A DNA stretch of 64,000 nt from UBA8752 sp036159995 (GCA_036159995.1 JAYYEI010000047.1:62001-126000), one strand, 5' to 3'; shown: positions 54,180-63,529, counted from the first letter of the stretch. Translations and numbers: made by a program. Notes: generated by a model not told the origin, from the letters alone.

Positions 54180-54803
54180 TCAATCGTTCAGAAGGGTGTC
54201 GATGGCGGTGAGCGCGGGCGTCAGGTCGATGGGCACGTCACGGTCATTGTCAACCACCACGTCGGCCAGATGTTGCACGGGCTCGAGAAAGGTGAGGTCC
54301 CCGGGACGGACGTGCTTGTCCCATTGGTACTGGATGATGTCAGGCGTCAGGCTCCGTTCGGCTTGGTCGCGGACCATCCGCCTCGCCAACCGGCGCTCGG
54401 GGGTGGCGTGCACGAGAACAGACAGGTCCAGACGGGACCGGACCCCGTCATCGTGCAGCATGAACAGGCCGTCCAGGAAGACCACGGGTACCGCAGGAAT
54501 GTGGAGCAGCTCCGGCTCCACCCCGGGTTGGTTGAAGGTGTAGCTCTGGATGTGCAAGTCCTGGCCGGCCTTGAGTTGGTCGAGGTCCTTTGCCAGTCGC
54601 TCCAGGGCGAGGGCCCCGGGCACATCGAAGTTGGGCTCGCCTTCTCCATCGCGTGGCACCTCACCGATGGGCCGGTAATAGTCGTCCATGCGGAGGACGG
54701 CCGCCCGCGATCCGTAGTGATCGAGCAGGCGTGTGACGACGGTGCCCTTACCGGAGGCACTGCCCCCGACCACGCCGACAATGTGGGTTCTGCGGTCAGT
54801 CAT
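54180..54803 (-). CDS. udk: Uridine kinase-like P-loop kinase
   Basis: A 207-residue P-loop kinase: Walker A GGSASGKGT (13-21), RMDDYYRPIGEVP (substrate Asp and Tyr), NFDVPGALALERL, LDGLFMLHDDGVRSRLDL (Walker B region), and RRLARRMVRDQAERS with lid Arg residues. This is the uridine/cytidine kinase design (UMP from uridine and ATP); phosphoribulokinase relatives differ in the lid. The ATG at 54803 overlaps the GH3 stop by 8 nt, so it is probably coupled. Family assignment certain, exact substrate likely. Confidence 0.87.
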   Translation of the reverse strand: MTDRRTHIVGVVGGSASGKGTVVTRLLDHYGSRAAVLRMDDYYRPIGEVPRDGEGEPNFDVPGALALERLAKDLDQLKAGQDLHIQSYTFNQPGVEPELLHIPAVPVVFLDGLFMLHDDGVRSRLDLSVLVHATPERRLARRMVRDQAERSLTPDIIQYQWDKHVRPGDLTFLEPVQHLADVVVDNDRDVPIDLTPALTAIDTLLND

Positions 54804-56331
54804 GGCCCAAAAGCTGTTCGGCCATCGCCCGGTCATTGGCCAGGCGCGGCACCTTGTTTTGCCCTCCGAGCTTGCCCCGGCGGGCCATGGCGTCATGGAA
54901 GGCGCCCTGCGGCAGCGGGTTCAGGACCGCCGTCCGCAACACGGACCCGGTGATCAGGTCTCGGTAATAGGGGTTGCGCTCCTGCAGTTCGGCATCGAGC
55001 ACCCGGGCGAAGGCCTCCGGGTCTGACGGCACCTCGGCGAACTCCACGAACCACTCGTGGTAGGGCAGTCCATCGGCAGGATTGACCTCCGGGGCCACAT
55101 GGAATTCGACCACCTGGCCACCCTGATCCGCCACAGCCTTGGCCATAGCGCCCTCCACCTCCTCGGCGATGACGTGCTCGCCAAAGGCGCTCGTGAAATG
55201 CTTGATGCGCCCCGTGACCAGCACGCGGGCTGGAGCCAATGAGACGAAACGGACCGTATCGCCAATGTCATACGCCCAGAGTCCGGCATTGGACGTGATC
55301 ACCACGGCGTAATTGATCCCCATCTCGACCTCGCCGAGTCCAAGCCGGCGGGCATCCGGCTTGCCGTATTCCTCAGCGGGAATGAACTCGAGGAACAGCC
55401 CGTCGTCTGCATTGACCAGAAGCCCCTCCCCCGGCTCCCCGTCCTGGTAGGCGAGGAACCCCTCGCTCGCCGGATACGTCTCCACGCGCGGCACCTCCCC
55501 TCCGATGAGCTGCCGGAACCGGTCGGCGTAAGGCGCATAGGCCACGCCGCCGAAGACGAAGAGCGAGAAATTCGGAAAGACCTCGAGGACGTTGGCCTTG
55601 CCCGTGTGCTCCAGCAGGCGCTCGAAGTACATCTGCACCCAGGACGGAATGCCGCTGATGAGCCGCAGGTCTTCCCCCGCCGTCTCCCGCACGATGGCAT
55701 CGACCTTCTCCTCCCAATCCTCAATGCAATTGGTCTCCCAAGAAGGCAGGCGGTTGCGCTGCAGGTAAGACGGAATGTGGTGGGCCACAATGCCACTGAG
55801 CCGGCCAAGCGGCACTCCCCCTTCCGTGTCGGTCAGGGTCGGGCTGCCCTGCAGGAAAATCATCTTGCCCCCGACAAATTGCGCACTTCCCGTACGGGCG
55901 ACATGGTGCAACAGGGCCCGGCGGGCCGCCCCGATGTGGTTGGGCAAACTGTCCTCGGTCAGGGGGATGTACTTGGCCCCGGATGTGGTGCCGGACGTCT
56001 TGCAGAAATACTTGGGCAGGCCGGGCCACAGTACATCCCGCTCCCCGGCCACGACCCGTTCGACGTAGCCCTTGAGTCCCTCGTAATCCCGGACGGGAAC
56101 GGCCTTGCGGAAGGCAGCCGCACGGGCCGCTGCATCCGGCAGGGCGGCAATCTCCGCAAACCCGTGGTCCCGTCCGAAGTCCGTGTCGGAGGCCGTCTCG
56201 AGCAAGTCGGAAAGCACCCTGGCCTGTGCCGCGGCGGGGTCGGCATTGCGCGCCCAATCCCGCCGGCGCTCCCGCGCAGCCCACGGGCGCGCCAAGCGGC
56301 CCTTCCATCCTCCTCCGGACGAGTTCTGCAT
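54796..56331 (-). CDS. GH3-family acyl-adenylating protein
   Basis: A 511-residue GH3-fold member of the adenylate-forming enzymes. The ATP loop is CKTSGTTSGAKYIPLT, followed by SGIPSWVQMYFERLL, ETYPASEGFLAYQD, and YDIGDTVRFVSL and GRIKHFTSAFGEH, all signature pieces. Plant GH3 enzymes join amino acids to hormones such as auxin; bacterial ones, common in Bacteroidota, have unknown acceptors. The start at 56331 sits 5 nt after a promoter box embedded in a terminator hairpin. First of a four-gene run with uridine kinase, ArsC-like and EamA. Confidence 0.9.
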   Translation of the reverse strand: MQNSSGGGWKGRLARPWAARERRRDWARNADPAAAQARVLSDLLETASDTDFGRDHGFAEIAALPDAAARAAAFRKAVPVRDYEGLKGYVERVVAGERDVLWPGLPKYFCKTSGTTSGAKYIPLTEDSLPNHIGAARRALLHHVARTGSAQFVGGKMIFLQGSPTLTDTEGGVPLGRLSGIVAHHIPSYLQRNRLPSWETNCIEDWEEKVDAIVRETAGEDLRLISGIPSWVQMYFERLLEHTGKANVLEVFPNFSLFVFGGVAYAPYADRFRQLIGGEVPRVETYPASEGFLAYQDGEPGEGLLVNADDGLFLEFIPAEEYGKPDARRLGLGEVEMGINYAVVITSNAGLWAYDIGDTVRFVSLAPARVLVTGRIKHFTSAFGEHVIAEEVEGAMAKAVADQGGQVVEFHVAPEVNPADGLPYHEWFVEFAEVPSDPEAFARVLDAELQERNPYYRDLITGSVLRTAVLNPLPQGAFHDAMARRGKLGGQNKVPRLANDRAMAEQLLGHD

Positions 56332-56336
56332 GGCCC

Positions 56337-56344
56337 GAAAGATA
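56337..56344 (-). promoter_or_regulatory. -7 promoter box of the GH3 gene
   Basis: Minus strand reads TATCTTTC (five of six positions), ending 5 nt before the GH3 ATG at 56331. It is also the T-rich tail of the terminator stem that ends at 56345. Confidence 0.5.
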
Positions 56345-56376
56345 GCGGCCCGCCCCCCATGCAGGGAGCGGGCCGC
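56345..56376 (-). terminator. Terminator after the T9SS cargo gene, merged with the GH3 promoter
   Basis: A perfect 9-bp stem (56345-56353 with 56368-56376) extended by partial C/G pairing in the loop, followed on the minus strand by TATCTTTC. It lies 22 nt beyond the stop at 56398. The T tract equals the promoter box of the next gene. Confidence 0.65.
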
Positions 56377-56397
56377 CCACGTCTTGTCGACGCGAAA

Positions 56398-58440
56398 TCA
56401 GTGCTGCACGCGCATCTTCTTGGTCACGCGGGCATCGCCGGTGAGCAGGGAGAACGTGTACATACCATCTGCGAGGGCAGAGGCGTCATACACCACCGTG
56501 TGCTCGCCGGCCGGGCGGGCACCCAGATCGAGGACGTCCACGAGGCGACCCTGCAAATCGCGGAGCTCGATCATGAAGTCCCCACCCCAATCCGAGGTGA
56601 AGGTGAAGCGAGTCTCCCCATTGGTCGGGTTCGGGTAATTGCCTTGGAGGTGGACGCCGTTGTAGGCCCCCAGCACGTCTACGCTGACCACTGGGCAGGT
56701 GATGAGGCGAATGGCCGGGGTCGCCGTCTGGGACGTGAACCACACAAAGTCACCGCTGCCGGCCTGCTGGTAGATGATGGTGCTGTTGTCGGTGTCACTG
56801 TTGCCGTTGCCGAGCACCGTCAGTTGCTGGTCCTCCCAGTCGAACTCGGTGATGACCGCACCAGCATAGAAGCCGGGGGAAGCGAGTCCCTCGACGGACA
56901 CCTCGATCTCGTCCTCAAAGGCGAGCGGGTAGTACACGGGGTTGGCGGCGGAACCGGCCCAGTTGGCGTCGGAGGTGAACTCCGCGAACTCATACGGGGA
57001 GTCGCTGAGGCCCACTTCCGGGTCCTGGTCGATCCAACGAATCTCGAAGTCGATGCCGGAGGACAGACTGGGGCCGAAGGCGACAGCCAGGCCGTACAGC
57101 GTGGACCCTTCGTTGTGGAAGGTGAAGCGGTTGCCGTATCCGGTGGGCTCGTAGAACTCGTTCTCATCGTCGTAACGCGGTCCGAGCTCCACATCCAGGG
57201 TTCCGGCATTGTCGTGACCGAATTCGCACTCGGTATACTCCATGTCCATCTCAAGAGAACCGGCGTCGGCCACACTGTCGCTGGCCATCGACGCGCGCAG
57301 GGTGTACAGACCCTCTGTCTCGGGCTCCCAACCCGTGGCGATGTAAAGCGTGTCCTGCGGATTGGCCGGGCAGTTTTCGTTGTTGGCGAAGGACGGGGCT
57401 GTGAAGGGGGCCGTCTCCGTGGTGCTGAGCACCGTGCCGGCCTCGTCGAGGACCTCCACAGTGATCACGCAGTTCTCTTGGTCGGCGTAACCACTGTTGC
57501 GGTAGAGCACACCGGCAAGCACGCCGCCGTCGGCCTCGGGGATGGCCTGATCCATCGGGGTCACGCGGTACTCGAAGAGGAAGTACACGTCACCGTTGGT
57601 CAGCTGCACGAGCTCAAGGTCGTTGGCCACCGGGTTGGCTTCGATGCGAATGTCATCAATGCCCCAGTAGTAATGGCTGTAGCCAGCTCCCGTGGTCGGG
57701 TTCTGACGGTAGGCGAAGCGGATGTCCACCGCGGCCTCACCGGCTGCAGCACAGCTGATGTCCAACCCGGTCACCAGCGGGTTCGCGCTGGCCGAGTTGG
57801 CGGATGGGATGAAGGTGCCACCAGCCTCGAAAGACGTCCATGTGGAACCGCCGTCCGTACTCACCTCCACGAAAATGGGGATGAACGGGTAGCAGCAGTA
57901 GCGGAGGTACTGGTCCCAGGTGATGACCACACTCTCCAGCTCGGTCATGTCCAGGGTCGGAAGGTTGAGGTAACCCTCAGTATCCTCCACTCCGCTGGAG
58001 ATGGGGGTGTTGTAGTAATCGCAATCGAAGACCATCCAGCCATTGTCTGCGGTCTCGCTGTTCAACGCACCGATGTTGGTGCTGAATTCGCCGGCGGGCG
58101 GCTGGACACCGGACGCCGTGGCATCCTGGTAATAACCGTCGCCGGAGGCGTCGACATATTGCCAGATTGTGCCGTCGGGGCTCGTGTCCTCCACGGTCAG
58201 GGCGCCGTAACCATTGTTGCCGGCAAAGCCATTGGCAAAATCCTCGTGGAAGAAGATGATGGTGGAATCACCACCGCCACGCAGGCCCTTGGCTTCAGCG
58301 CGCATGATTTCCTCCAGTCCGAGGAGGCGGCTCGTTTCGAGCTCCTGCTCCGTGGCCTTGCGGGGGAGTTCCGTGGCCAGCTGGGCGGAGACTTGGAAGG
58401 CCACGAGGATACACGCGGCCAGGGTAAGAATGTGCTTCAT
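56398..58440 (-). CDS. T9SS cargo protein with MAM-like domain (paralog 1)
   Basis: A 680-residue exported protein. A signal peptide (MKHILTLAACILVAFQVSAQ) and a short Glu-rich linker are followed by a jelly-roll (MAM-like, choice-of-anchor) domain at about 60-275 (FHEDFANGF, WMVFDCDYYN, FVEVSTDGGSTW, YWGIDDIRI), then Ig-like repeats, and a type A T9SS sorting domain (LQGNYPNPTNGETRFTF ... VTKKMRVQH). Probably a surface-exposed binding or structural protein. The protein encoded next upstream (58561-60513) has the same order, indicating a tandem duplication. Start at 58440 has a box TATTTTGG 16 nt before it. Confidence 0.85.
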   Translation of the reverse strand: MKHILTLAACILVAFQVSAQLATELPRKATEQELETSRLLGLEEIMRAEAKGLRGGGDSTIIFFHEDFANGFAGNNGYGALTVEDTSPDGTIWQYVDASGDGYYQDATASGVQPPAGEFSTNIGALNSETADNGWMVFDCDYYNTPISSGVEDTEGYLNLPTLDMTELESVVITWDQYLRYCCYPFIPIFVEVSTDGGSTWTSFEAGGTFIPSANSASANPLVTGLDISCAAAGEAAVDIRFAYRQNPTTGAGYSHYYWGIDDIRIEANPVANDLELVQLTNGDVYFLFEYRVTPMDQAIPEADGGVLAGVLYRNSGYADQENCVITVEVLDEAGTVLSTTETAPFTAPSFANNENCPANPQDTLYIATGWEPETEGLYTLRASMASDSVADAGSLEMDMEYTECEFGHDNAGTLDVELGPRYDDENEFYEPTGYGNRFTFHNEGSTLYGLAVAFGPSLSSGIDFEIRWIDQDPEVGLSDSPYEFAEFTSDANWAGSAANPVYYPLAFEDEIEVSVEGLASPGFYAGAVITEFDWEDQQLTVLGNGNSDTDNSTIIYQQAGSGDFVWFTSQTATPAIRLITCPVVSVDVLGAYNGVHLQGNYPNPTNGETRFTFTSDWGGDFMIELRDLQGRLVDVLDLGARPAGEHTVVYDASALADGMYTFSLLTGDARVTKKMRVQH

Positions 58441-58456
58441 GATGTGAATTGGGTCG

Positions 58457-58464
58457 CCAAAATA
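58457..58464 (-). promoter_or_regulatory. -7 promoter box of the first T9SS paralog
   Basis: Minus strand reads TATTTTGG (five of six positions), 16 nt before the ATG at 58440. It lies downstream of the terminator at 58511-58537, so this gene has its own promoter. Confidence 0.45.
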
Positions 58465-58510
58465 ACCCGCGCATTCCGTTCCGCGTTGCCTCAGGCGTCT
58501 GGAGATGAAA

Positions 58511-58537
58511 AAAGGGGGGCCGCAATGGCCCCCCTTT
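58511..58537 (-). terminator. Strong rho-independent terminator after the second T9SS paralog
   Basis: A perfect 11-bp stem (58511-58521 with 58527-58537) with a 5-nt loop, starting 23 nt after the stop at 58561 and ending in TTTTTT on the minus strand. A clear intrinsic terminator separating the two tandem cargo genes. Confidence 0.9.
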
Positions 58538-58560
58538 CTTGGATCACTTGGGTGATCGAA

Positions 58561-60513
58561 TTACTTGATGATCAGCTTGCGCGTGGCGCGGGCACCGTCC
58601 ACCGTGATGGTGTAGGTGTACATGCCAGCCGTGAGGCCCTCGAGGTCGAGGACGGCACGCTGGGTTCCGGCGGGTTGGACACCGAGGTCCATGCGGCGCA
58701 CGATAGAACCGGTCATGCTGGTCACTTCAAAGGTCACCTCGGCCGCAGCATCGAGCGTGTAGTCGATGCGGGTGTTGCCGGTGGCGGGGTTCGGGTAAGC
58801 CCGTCCGAGCTGGAAGCCTTCTCCGGCCACGTTGTCCACGCTCATGGTGGTCGTGGCGTCCGGGTTCAGGTTCAGGCGGATCATCGGGCAGTTCGTGGTG
58901 TAGTACCAATCGTAGGCACTGCCCGTACCGAACGGACCGTAGATGAAGACGGTCTGGGCGTACTGCGGGGTGCTCGTTCCAATCTGGACGTTGTCACCAC
59001 CGAGGTGCTCGAAGCAGGCCATGAGGGCCTCGCCGGAGAATGCCTCGTACGGCTCCTCGAGGGCGAAGGTGTACCAGGACACCTCGCCGTCACCGCTGTT
59101 CAGGAAGTCAGCCTCGAGCTGCACCTCCTCGGAGGTGGACACGAGTCCGTCGTACTGGCCACCGCCGTTGTTCCACTCGACCCAGTCGAAGAGGTGGCAA
59201 ACCACCTCAGCGCCCACGTCGGAGCCGTCCATGATGGCCACGTCAATGCCGTAGACGGTCATGTCGTTCACGACGTCGTACGGCACACCGGCGATGAAGT
59301 CGACGGTACCGTCAGCCGGCGTCTGGCCCACGAAATCGCCGTTGTCACGGCCGTACTGGAACTCGACCACGTCGATGGACTGCTGGGCGAGGTTGTCCTC
59401 CGGGTACTCATCCGTGCTGTCGGCAGCCACGGAGTAGTCGAAGGTGTAGGTGCCCTGTCCACCAGCAGCCCAACCCTGCACGCGAAGCGTGTCGGTCTGG
59501 CCGTAGGCGATGTCCAAGGCGTCACTCGTGCCACCGTCAGCCTCGCTGCCGTTGACGGCCACCGTCAGGGTGGAGTTCGTCTGAACAGCGGTACCAAGAC
59601 CGGTCACGGCCACGGCGAGGTCGAGGGCGGGGAGCTGGCTCTCGGGCCACACCTGGGCCTCCCAGAGACCAGTGGTGAGGTAGTCCGTGAAGCTCACGTA
59701 GTCGGCGATGCGGAGGTCGTTGGCCGGGGTGTCGAAGGCCACGAAGTCGTCGATCATCCAGGCGTAGCCCCACTGACCGACCCAACGCCAACGGAAGTAG
59801 ACCGTGGCCTCGTCACCGGCGATGTCACCAATGTCGAACCGGATCGTGGTCGGGTTGTCGGTCTCGTCAGCACGCTCGAACGTCGGGAAGACCTCGTAAC
59901 GGGCGGTGAGCGTGTCGTCGTCGATGACCACGTAGCCCTCCTCTTCTTCGAGGGTCTCGGGGTTGGGCCAGTTGACACCGTCGAGGGAAACCTCGAGGTA
60001 GCAGCGCTCAATGTCGGTGGTGTTGTCCCAGCAACGGTAGCGGTTCTCGAACTCGACCGTCACGAAGGGGTGACCAGTGAAATCCACCGGGTCATCGATG
60101 GTGAACCAGCAGTTCTCAACCCAGCTGGCGGCGTAGTTCTCCTCGGCGCCGAAGAGGTCGGAGTCGACCATCACGTAACCGTCATCGGCCGTCGTGAAGT
60201 TGGGGTCCGGAGCAGGGGAGTTGGCGGTACCGCCAGCCCAGCCGTTGTACGGTCCGGAGGGACCCTCATCGGTGCACTCGAAGTTGATGCCGTCGATGTA
60301 GTCAGTGTAGCCCTCGTCGTAGGCGTTGGTGAAGGTGATGTTGGAACAATCCCCGAAGGAGTTCTGGTAAATGATGTCGCGCGTGTAGTCGACATGCGTG
60401 CCTTCCATGATGCGGGAAGTCACGGCGCGGCCGGCGTATTCGCGGACCGGCGCCTGAGCGAAGGCGACGCTCATCGTGAGCATCGCGAAGACCAAGGTGT
60501 AGAGGTGCTTCAT
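58561..60513 (-). CDS. T9SS cargo protein with MAM-like domain (paralog 2)
   Basis: A 650-residue exported protein: signal peptide (MKHLYTLVFAMLTMSVAFAQ), a MAM-like jelly-roll domain (YQNSFGD start, VMVDSDLFGAEE, CYLEVSLDGVNW, AWMIDDFVAFDTPANDL), further Ig-like domains, and a C-terminal type A sorting domain (GRAYPNPATGNTRIDY ... RATRKLIIK). The order and key phrases parallel the neighbouring paralog at 56398. Likely displayed on the cell surface via T9SS. A promoter box TATATTCG lies 25 nt before its ATG, and a strong terminator follows its stop. Confidence 0.85.
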   Translation of the reverse strand: MKHLYTLVFAMLTMSVAFAQAPVREYAGRAVTSRIMEGTHVDYTRDIIYQNSFGDCSNITFTNAYDEGYTDYIDGINFECTDEGPSGPYNGWAGGTANSPAPDPNFTTADDGYVMVDSDLFGAEENYAASWVENCWFTIDDPVDFTGHPFVTVEFENRYRCWDNTTDIERCYLEVSLDGVNWPNPETLEEEEGYVVIDDDTLTARYEVFPTFERADETDNPTTIRFDIGDIAGDEATVYFRWRWVGQWGYAWMIDDFVAFDTPANDLRIADYVSFTDYLTTGLWEAQVWPESQLPALDLAVAVTGLGTAVQTNSTLTVAVNGSEADGGTSDALDIAYGQTDTLRVQGWAAGGQGTYTFDYSVAADSTDEYPEDNLAQQSIDVVEFQYGRDNGDFVGQTPADGTVDFIAGVPYDVVNDMTVYGIDVAIMDGSDVGAEVVCHLFDWVEWNNGGGQYDGLVSTSEEVQLEADFLNSGDGEVSWYTFALEEPYEAFSGEALMACFEHLGGDNVQIGTSTPQYAQTVFIYGPFGTGSAYDWYYTTNCPMIRLNLNPDATTTMSVDNVAGEGFQLGRAYPNPATGNTRIDYTLDAAAEVTFEVTSMTGSIVRRMDLGVQPAGTQRAVLDLEGLTAGMYTYTITVDGARATRKLIIK

Positions 60514-60538
60514 TCTGTGTGGAGTTGGATTCGTGTTG

Positions 60539-60546
60539 CGAATATA
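60539..60546 (-). promoter_or_regulatory. -7 promoter box of the second T9SS paralog
   Basis: Minus strand reads TATATTCG (five of six positions), 25 nt before the ATG at 60513, in the 68-nt gap after gcvP. Confidence 0.45.
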
Positions 60547-60581
60547 GCCCGCGAACCCGCCGCACACCCAATGTCCGCGAC

Positions 60582-63440
60582 TCAGACGCCCAAAGGCTCG
60601 GTGTAGAGCTCCACACTCGGACAGGTGCAGACGAGGTTCCGGTCCCCGTGCGCGTTGTCCACGCGGGCTACAGCCGGCCAGAATTTGCGCTCCCGCATCA
60701 CCGGAACGGGAAAGGCCGCCTCCTCCCTCGAGTAGCTGTGGCTCCATTCCGAAGCCGTCAACTCGGCCGCGGTGTGCGGGGACATCCTCACCGGATTGTC
60801 CTCGCGGTCAAACCGCCCCTCCTCGATCGCCCGGATCTCCTCGCGAATGGCCACCATGGCCTCCACGAAGCGGTCCAACTCGTCCAGCGATTCGCTCTCC
60901 GTCGGCTCGATCATCAGGGTTCCTGCCACCGGCCAGCTGACCGTGGGCGCGTGGAACCCATAATCAATGAGGCGCTTGGCGATGTCGGTCACCTCGATGC
61001 CCGCGGTCGCCTTGAACGGCCGGCAGTCGATGATCATCTCGTGGGCCACGTTGCCCGCATTGCCCTTGAAGAGCACATCGTAGTGCCCCTCGAGCTTGGC
61101 GCGCAGATAGTTGGCATTGAGAATGGCCACCTCCGTGCTCCGCTTCAGCCCCTCGGGACCGAGCAGGCGGATGTAGGCGTAGGAAATCAAGTGGATCAAG
61201 GCGCTGCCGAACGGGGCACCACTCACCGGGTCAATGGCCTCGTCGCCCCCGACCGCGTCGAGCGGATGGCCCGGCAGAAACGGCACGAGGTGCTCCGCCA
61301 CCCCGATCGGACCGACCCCTGGTCCTCCCCCACCGTGGGGGATGGCGAAGGTCTTGTGGAGGTTGAGGTGACAGACGTCCGCCCCGATGCGTCCTGGGCT
61401 CGTCAGGCCCACCTGGGCATTCATGTTGGCCCCATCCATGTAGATCTGACCCCCATGCTCGTGCACGGTCTTCGTGACCTCGAGTATGTGGTCCTCGAAC
61501 ACCCCATGCGTAGACGGGTAGGTGATCATCAGGGCACCGAGGCGGTCGGCATGCTCAGCGGCCTTCTCCTTGAGCTCGTCGAGGTTGATGTTGCCGTGCT
61601 TGTCACATCCGATCACGACGACCTTCATGCCGCACATGACCGCGGAGGCGGGGTTGGTGCCGTGGGCAGAGGAAGGGATGAGGCAGATGTCCCGGTGGGA
61701 TTCGCCGCGGGCGGCATGGTAGGCGCGGATGACGAGCAATCCGGTGTATTCCCCCTGCGCCCCGCTGTTGGGCTGCAGGCTCATGCCGGAGAACCCGGTG
61801 ATTTCGCAGAGGTACCGCTCGAGGTCAGCGATCATCTCGCGGGTTCCGGCGGCCTGCTCCGGCGGGCAGAAGGGGTGCAACTGGGCAAACGGCGCCCAGC
61901 CGATGGGCAGAAGCTGCGTGGCCGCATTCAGCTTCATGGTGCACGACCCGAGCGGAATCATCGCATGGGTCAGCGACAGGTCCTTGTTCTCGAGGTGCTT
62001 GAGGTACCGCATCATGGCGGTCTCCGAGCGATGGCTGTTGAACACCGGATGGTGCAGGAAGTCCACGGCGCGGGTCATCCCTTCAAGCGGCGAGGCCACA
62101 CTGCCCGGCGCGGGCACGGTCTGGAATCCGAGCACCTCGCAGAGGTCGGAGAAATCCTGGGGAAGCGTGCACTCGTGGAAGGCGACCCCCACGTGCACCC
62201 CATCGGGGAAGTACCGCAGGTTGATGCGCTTGCGCTGGGCCCGCTCCATGACGGCTCCGATGTCCTCCATGGCGAAGACCACCGTGTCGAAGAACCGGAT
62301 GTGGACCGGCTCGACGCCGGCCGCCCGGCCCGCCTCGGCGAGGGCCGTGGCCCAACCGTGCACGCGCTCCGCAATGTGACGCAGCCCATCGGGACCATGG
62401 TAGACGGCATACATGCTGGCCATGACGGCGAGCAGGCTTTGGGCGGTACAGATGTTGGAGGTCGCCTTGTCGCGGCGGATGTGCTGCTCCCTGGTCTGGA
62501 GGGCCATGCGGTAGGCCACGTTGCCCATCCGATCCACCGAGGCGCCGATGACGCGACCGGGAACATTGCGCTTGAAATCCAGACGCGTGGCAAAGAAGGC
62601 GGCGTGAGGACCTCCGTAGCCCATCGGAACGCCGAAACGCTGGCTGTTGCCGACGACCACGTCCGCGCCCATCGAACCGGGTGACTGGACGAGGGCACAG
62701 GCGAGTAGATCCGTGGCCACAACGACCCGGATCTCCATCGCATGCGCCTTGGCGATCGTGTCGGCCAGGGGCTCGACCCGACCCTGGTCATCCGGGTATT
62801 GGACGAACAGGCCGAAGGTGGCATCGTCGAGTCCGAGATCGGAATCCCGACGCTGTTCGATGTCGATGCCGAGGTGGGCCGCACGGGACCGGAGCACGGC
62901 CCACGTCTGCGGGAACACCCCGTCGGACACGACGAACCGGTTTACCCCGGCCTTGGCGGCTTTTCGGCTCCGGGCATTGAAGAGCATGGTCATGGCCTCC
63001 GCCGCGGCGGTCGCCTCGTCGAGCAGGCTGGCATTGGCCAGCTCCATGCCCGTCAGCTCGCAGACCATGGTCTGGAAATTCAGCAACGCCTCCAGACGAC
63101 CCTGGGCAATCTCCGCCTGATAGGGCGTGTAGGCCGTGTACCAGCCCGGATTCTCCATGACGTTGCGGCGGATCACGCTGGGCACCTCCGTCGGGTGGTA
63201 TCCCATGCCGATGTGGTTGCGGAAGAGCGTGTTCTTCGAGGCCACCTGGTCGATGTGTTCAAGATAGGCCGACTCGGACATCGCCTCCGGCAGGGCCATC
63301 CGGCCCTCACTCAGAATGGCCATGGGCACGGTCCTCGCGATGAGGGCGGCCATGGAGTCGTGGCCGGTGGCCGACAACATGTTGATCTGTTCTTCCTCCC
63401 TCGGACCGAGGTGACGTTGGACGAATGCTCCGGATGCCAT
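60582..63440 (-). CDS. gcvP: Glycine dehydrogenase (decarboxylating), GcvP
   Basis: A 952-residue P-protein of the glycine cleavage system, decarboxylating glycine with PLP and loading the aminomethyl group on lipoyl-GcvH. It is the full single-chain form. The PLP lysine is Lys696 in NLHKTFAIPHGGGGPG, preceded by the MDGANMNAQVGL segment; the N-terminal half starts FVQRHLGPREEEQ. The start at 63440 (MASGAFVQ) is chosen because a perfect TATTTTTG box lies 20 nt before it; the frame stays open further upstream without conservation. No gcvT or gcvH gene is nearby, which is common in Bacteroidota. Confidence 0.97.
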   Translation of the reverse strand: MASGAFVQRHLGPREEEQINMLSATGHDSMAALIARTVPMAILSEGRMALPEAMSESAYLEHIDQVASKNTLFRNHIGMGYHPTEVPSVIRRNVMENPGWYTAYTPYQAEIAQGRLEALLNFQTMVCELTGMELANASLLDEATAAAEAMTMLFNARSRKAAKAGVNRFVVSDGVFPQTWAVLRSRAAHLGIDIEQRRDSDLGLDDATFGLFVQYPDDQGRVEPLADTIAKAHAMEIRVVVATDLLACALVQSPGSMGADVVVGNSQRFGVPMGYGGPHAAFFATRLDFKRNVPGRVIGASVDRMGNVAYRMALQTREQHIRRDKATSNICTAQSLLAVMASMYAVYHGPDGLRHIAERVHGWATALAEAGRAAGVEPVHIRFFDTVVFAMEDIGAVMERAQRKRINLRYFPDGVHVGVAFHECTLPQDFSDLCEVLGFQTVPAPGSVASPLEGMTRAVDFLHHPVFNSHRSETAMMRYLKHLENKDLSLTHAMIPLGSCTMKLNAATQLLPIGWAPFAQLHPFCPPEQAAGTREMIADLERYLCEITGFSGMSLQPNSGAQGEYTGLLVIRAYHAARGESHRDICLIPSSAHGTNPASAVMCGMKVVVIGCDKHGNINLDELKEKAAEHADRLGALMITYPSTHGVFEDHILEVTKTVHEHGGQIYMDGANMNAQVGLTSPGRIGADVCHLNLHKTFAIPHGGGGPGVGPIGVAEHLVPFLPGHPLDAVGGDEAIDPVSGAPFGSALIHLISYAYIRLLGPEGLKRSTEVAILNANYLRAKLEGHYDVLFKGNAGNVAHEMIIDCRPFKATAGIEVTDIAKRLIDYGFHAPTVSWPVAGTLMIEPTESESLDELDRFVEAMVAIREEIRAIEEGRFDREDNPVRMSPHTAAELTASEWSHSYSREEAAFPVPVMRERKFWPAVARVDNAHGDRNLVCTCPSVELYTEPLGV

Positions 63441-63460
63441 GCGATGTATGGTGGAAAAGA

Positions 63461-63468
63461 CAAAAATA
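63461..63468 (-). promoter_or_regulatory. -7 promoter box of gcvP
   Basis: Minus strand reads TATTTTTG, a perfect TAnnTTTG match, 20 nt before the gcvP ATG at 63440. No glycine riboswitch was recognised in the short leader. Confidence 0.6.
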
Positions 63469-63529
63469 GACCGGTTCAACACCCTGATGACCCGTGTGTT
63501 CATAATCGTTTCATCCGTGTGGGCTACTC

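Noticed and set aside
55606..60606. A 1666-codon open frame on the plus strand across the GH3 and two T9SS cargo genes
   Set aside because: The minus strand has signal peptides, sorting domains and terminators. The plus frame is a long stop-free shadow caused by GC-rich codon use and reads as low-complexity V/G/D/H.
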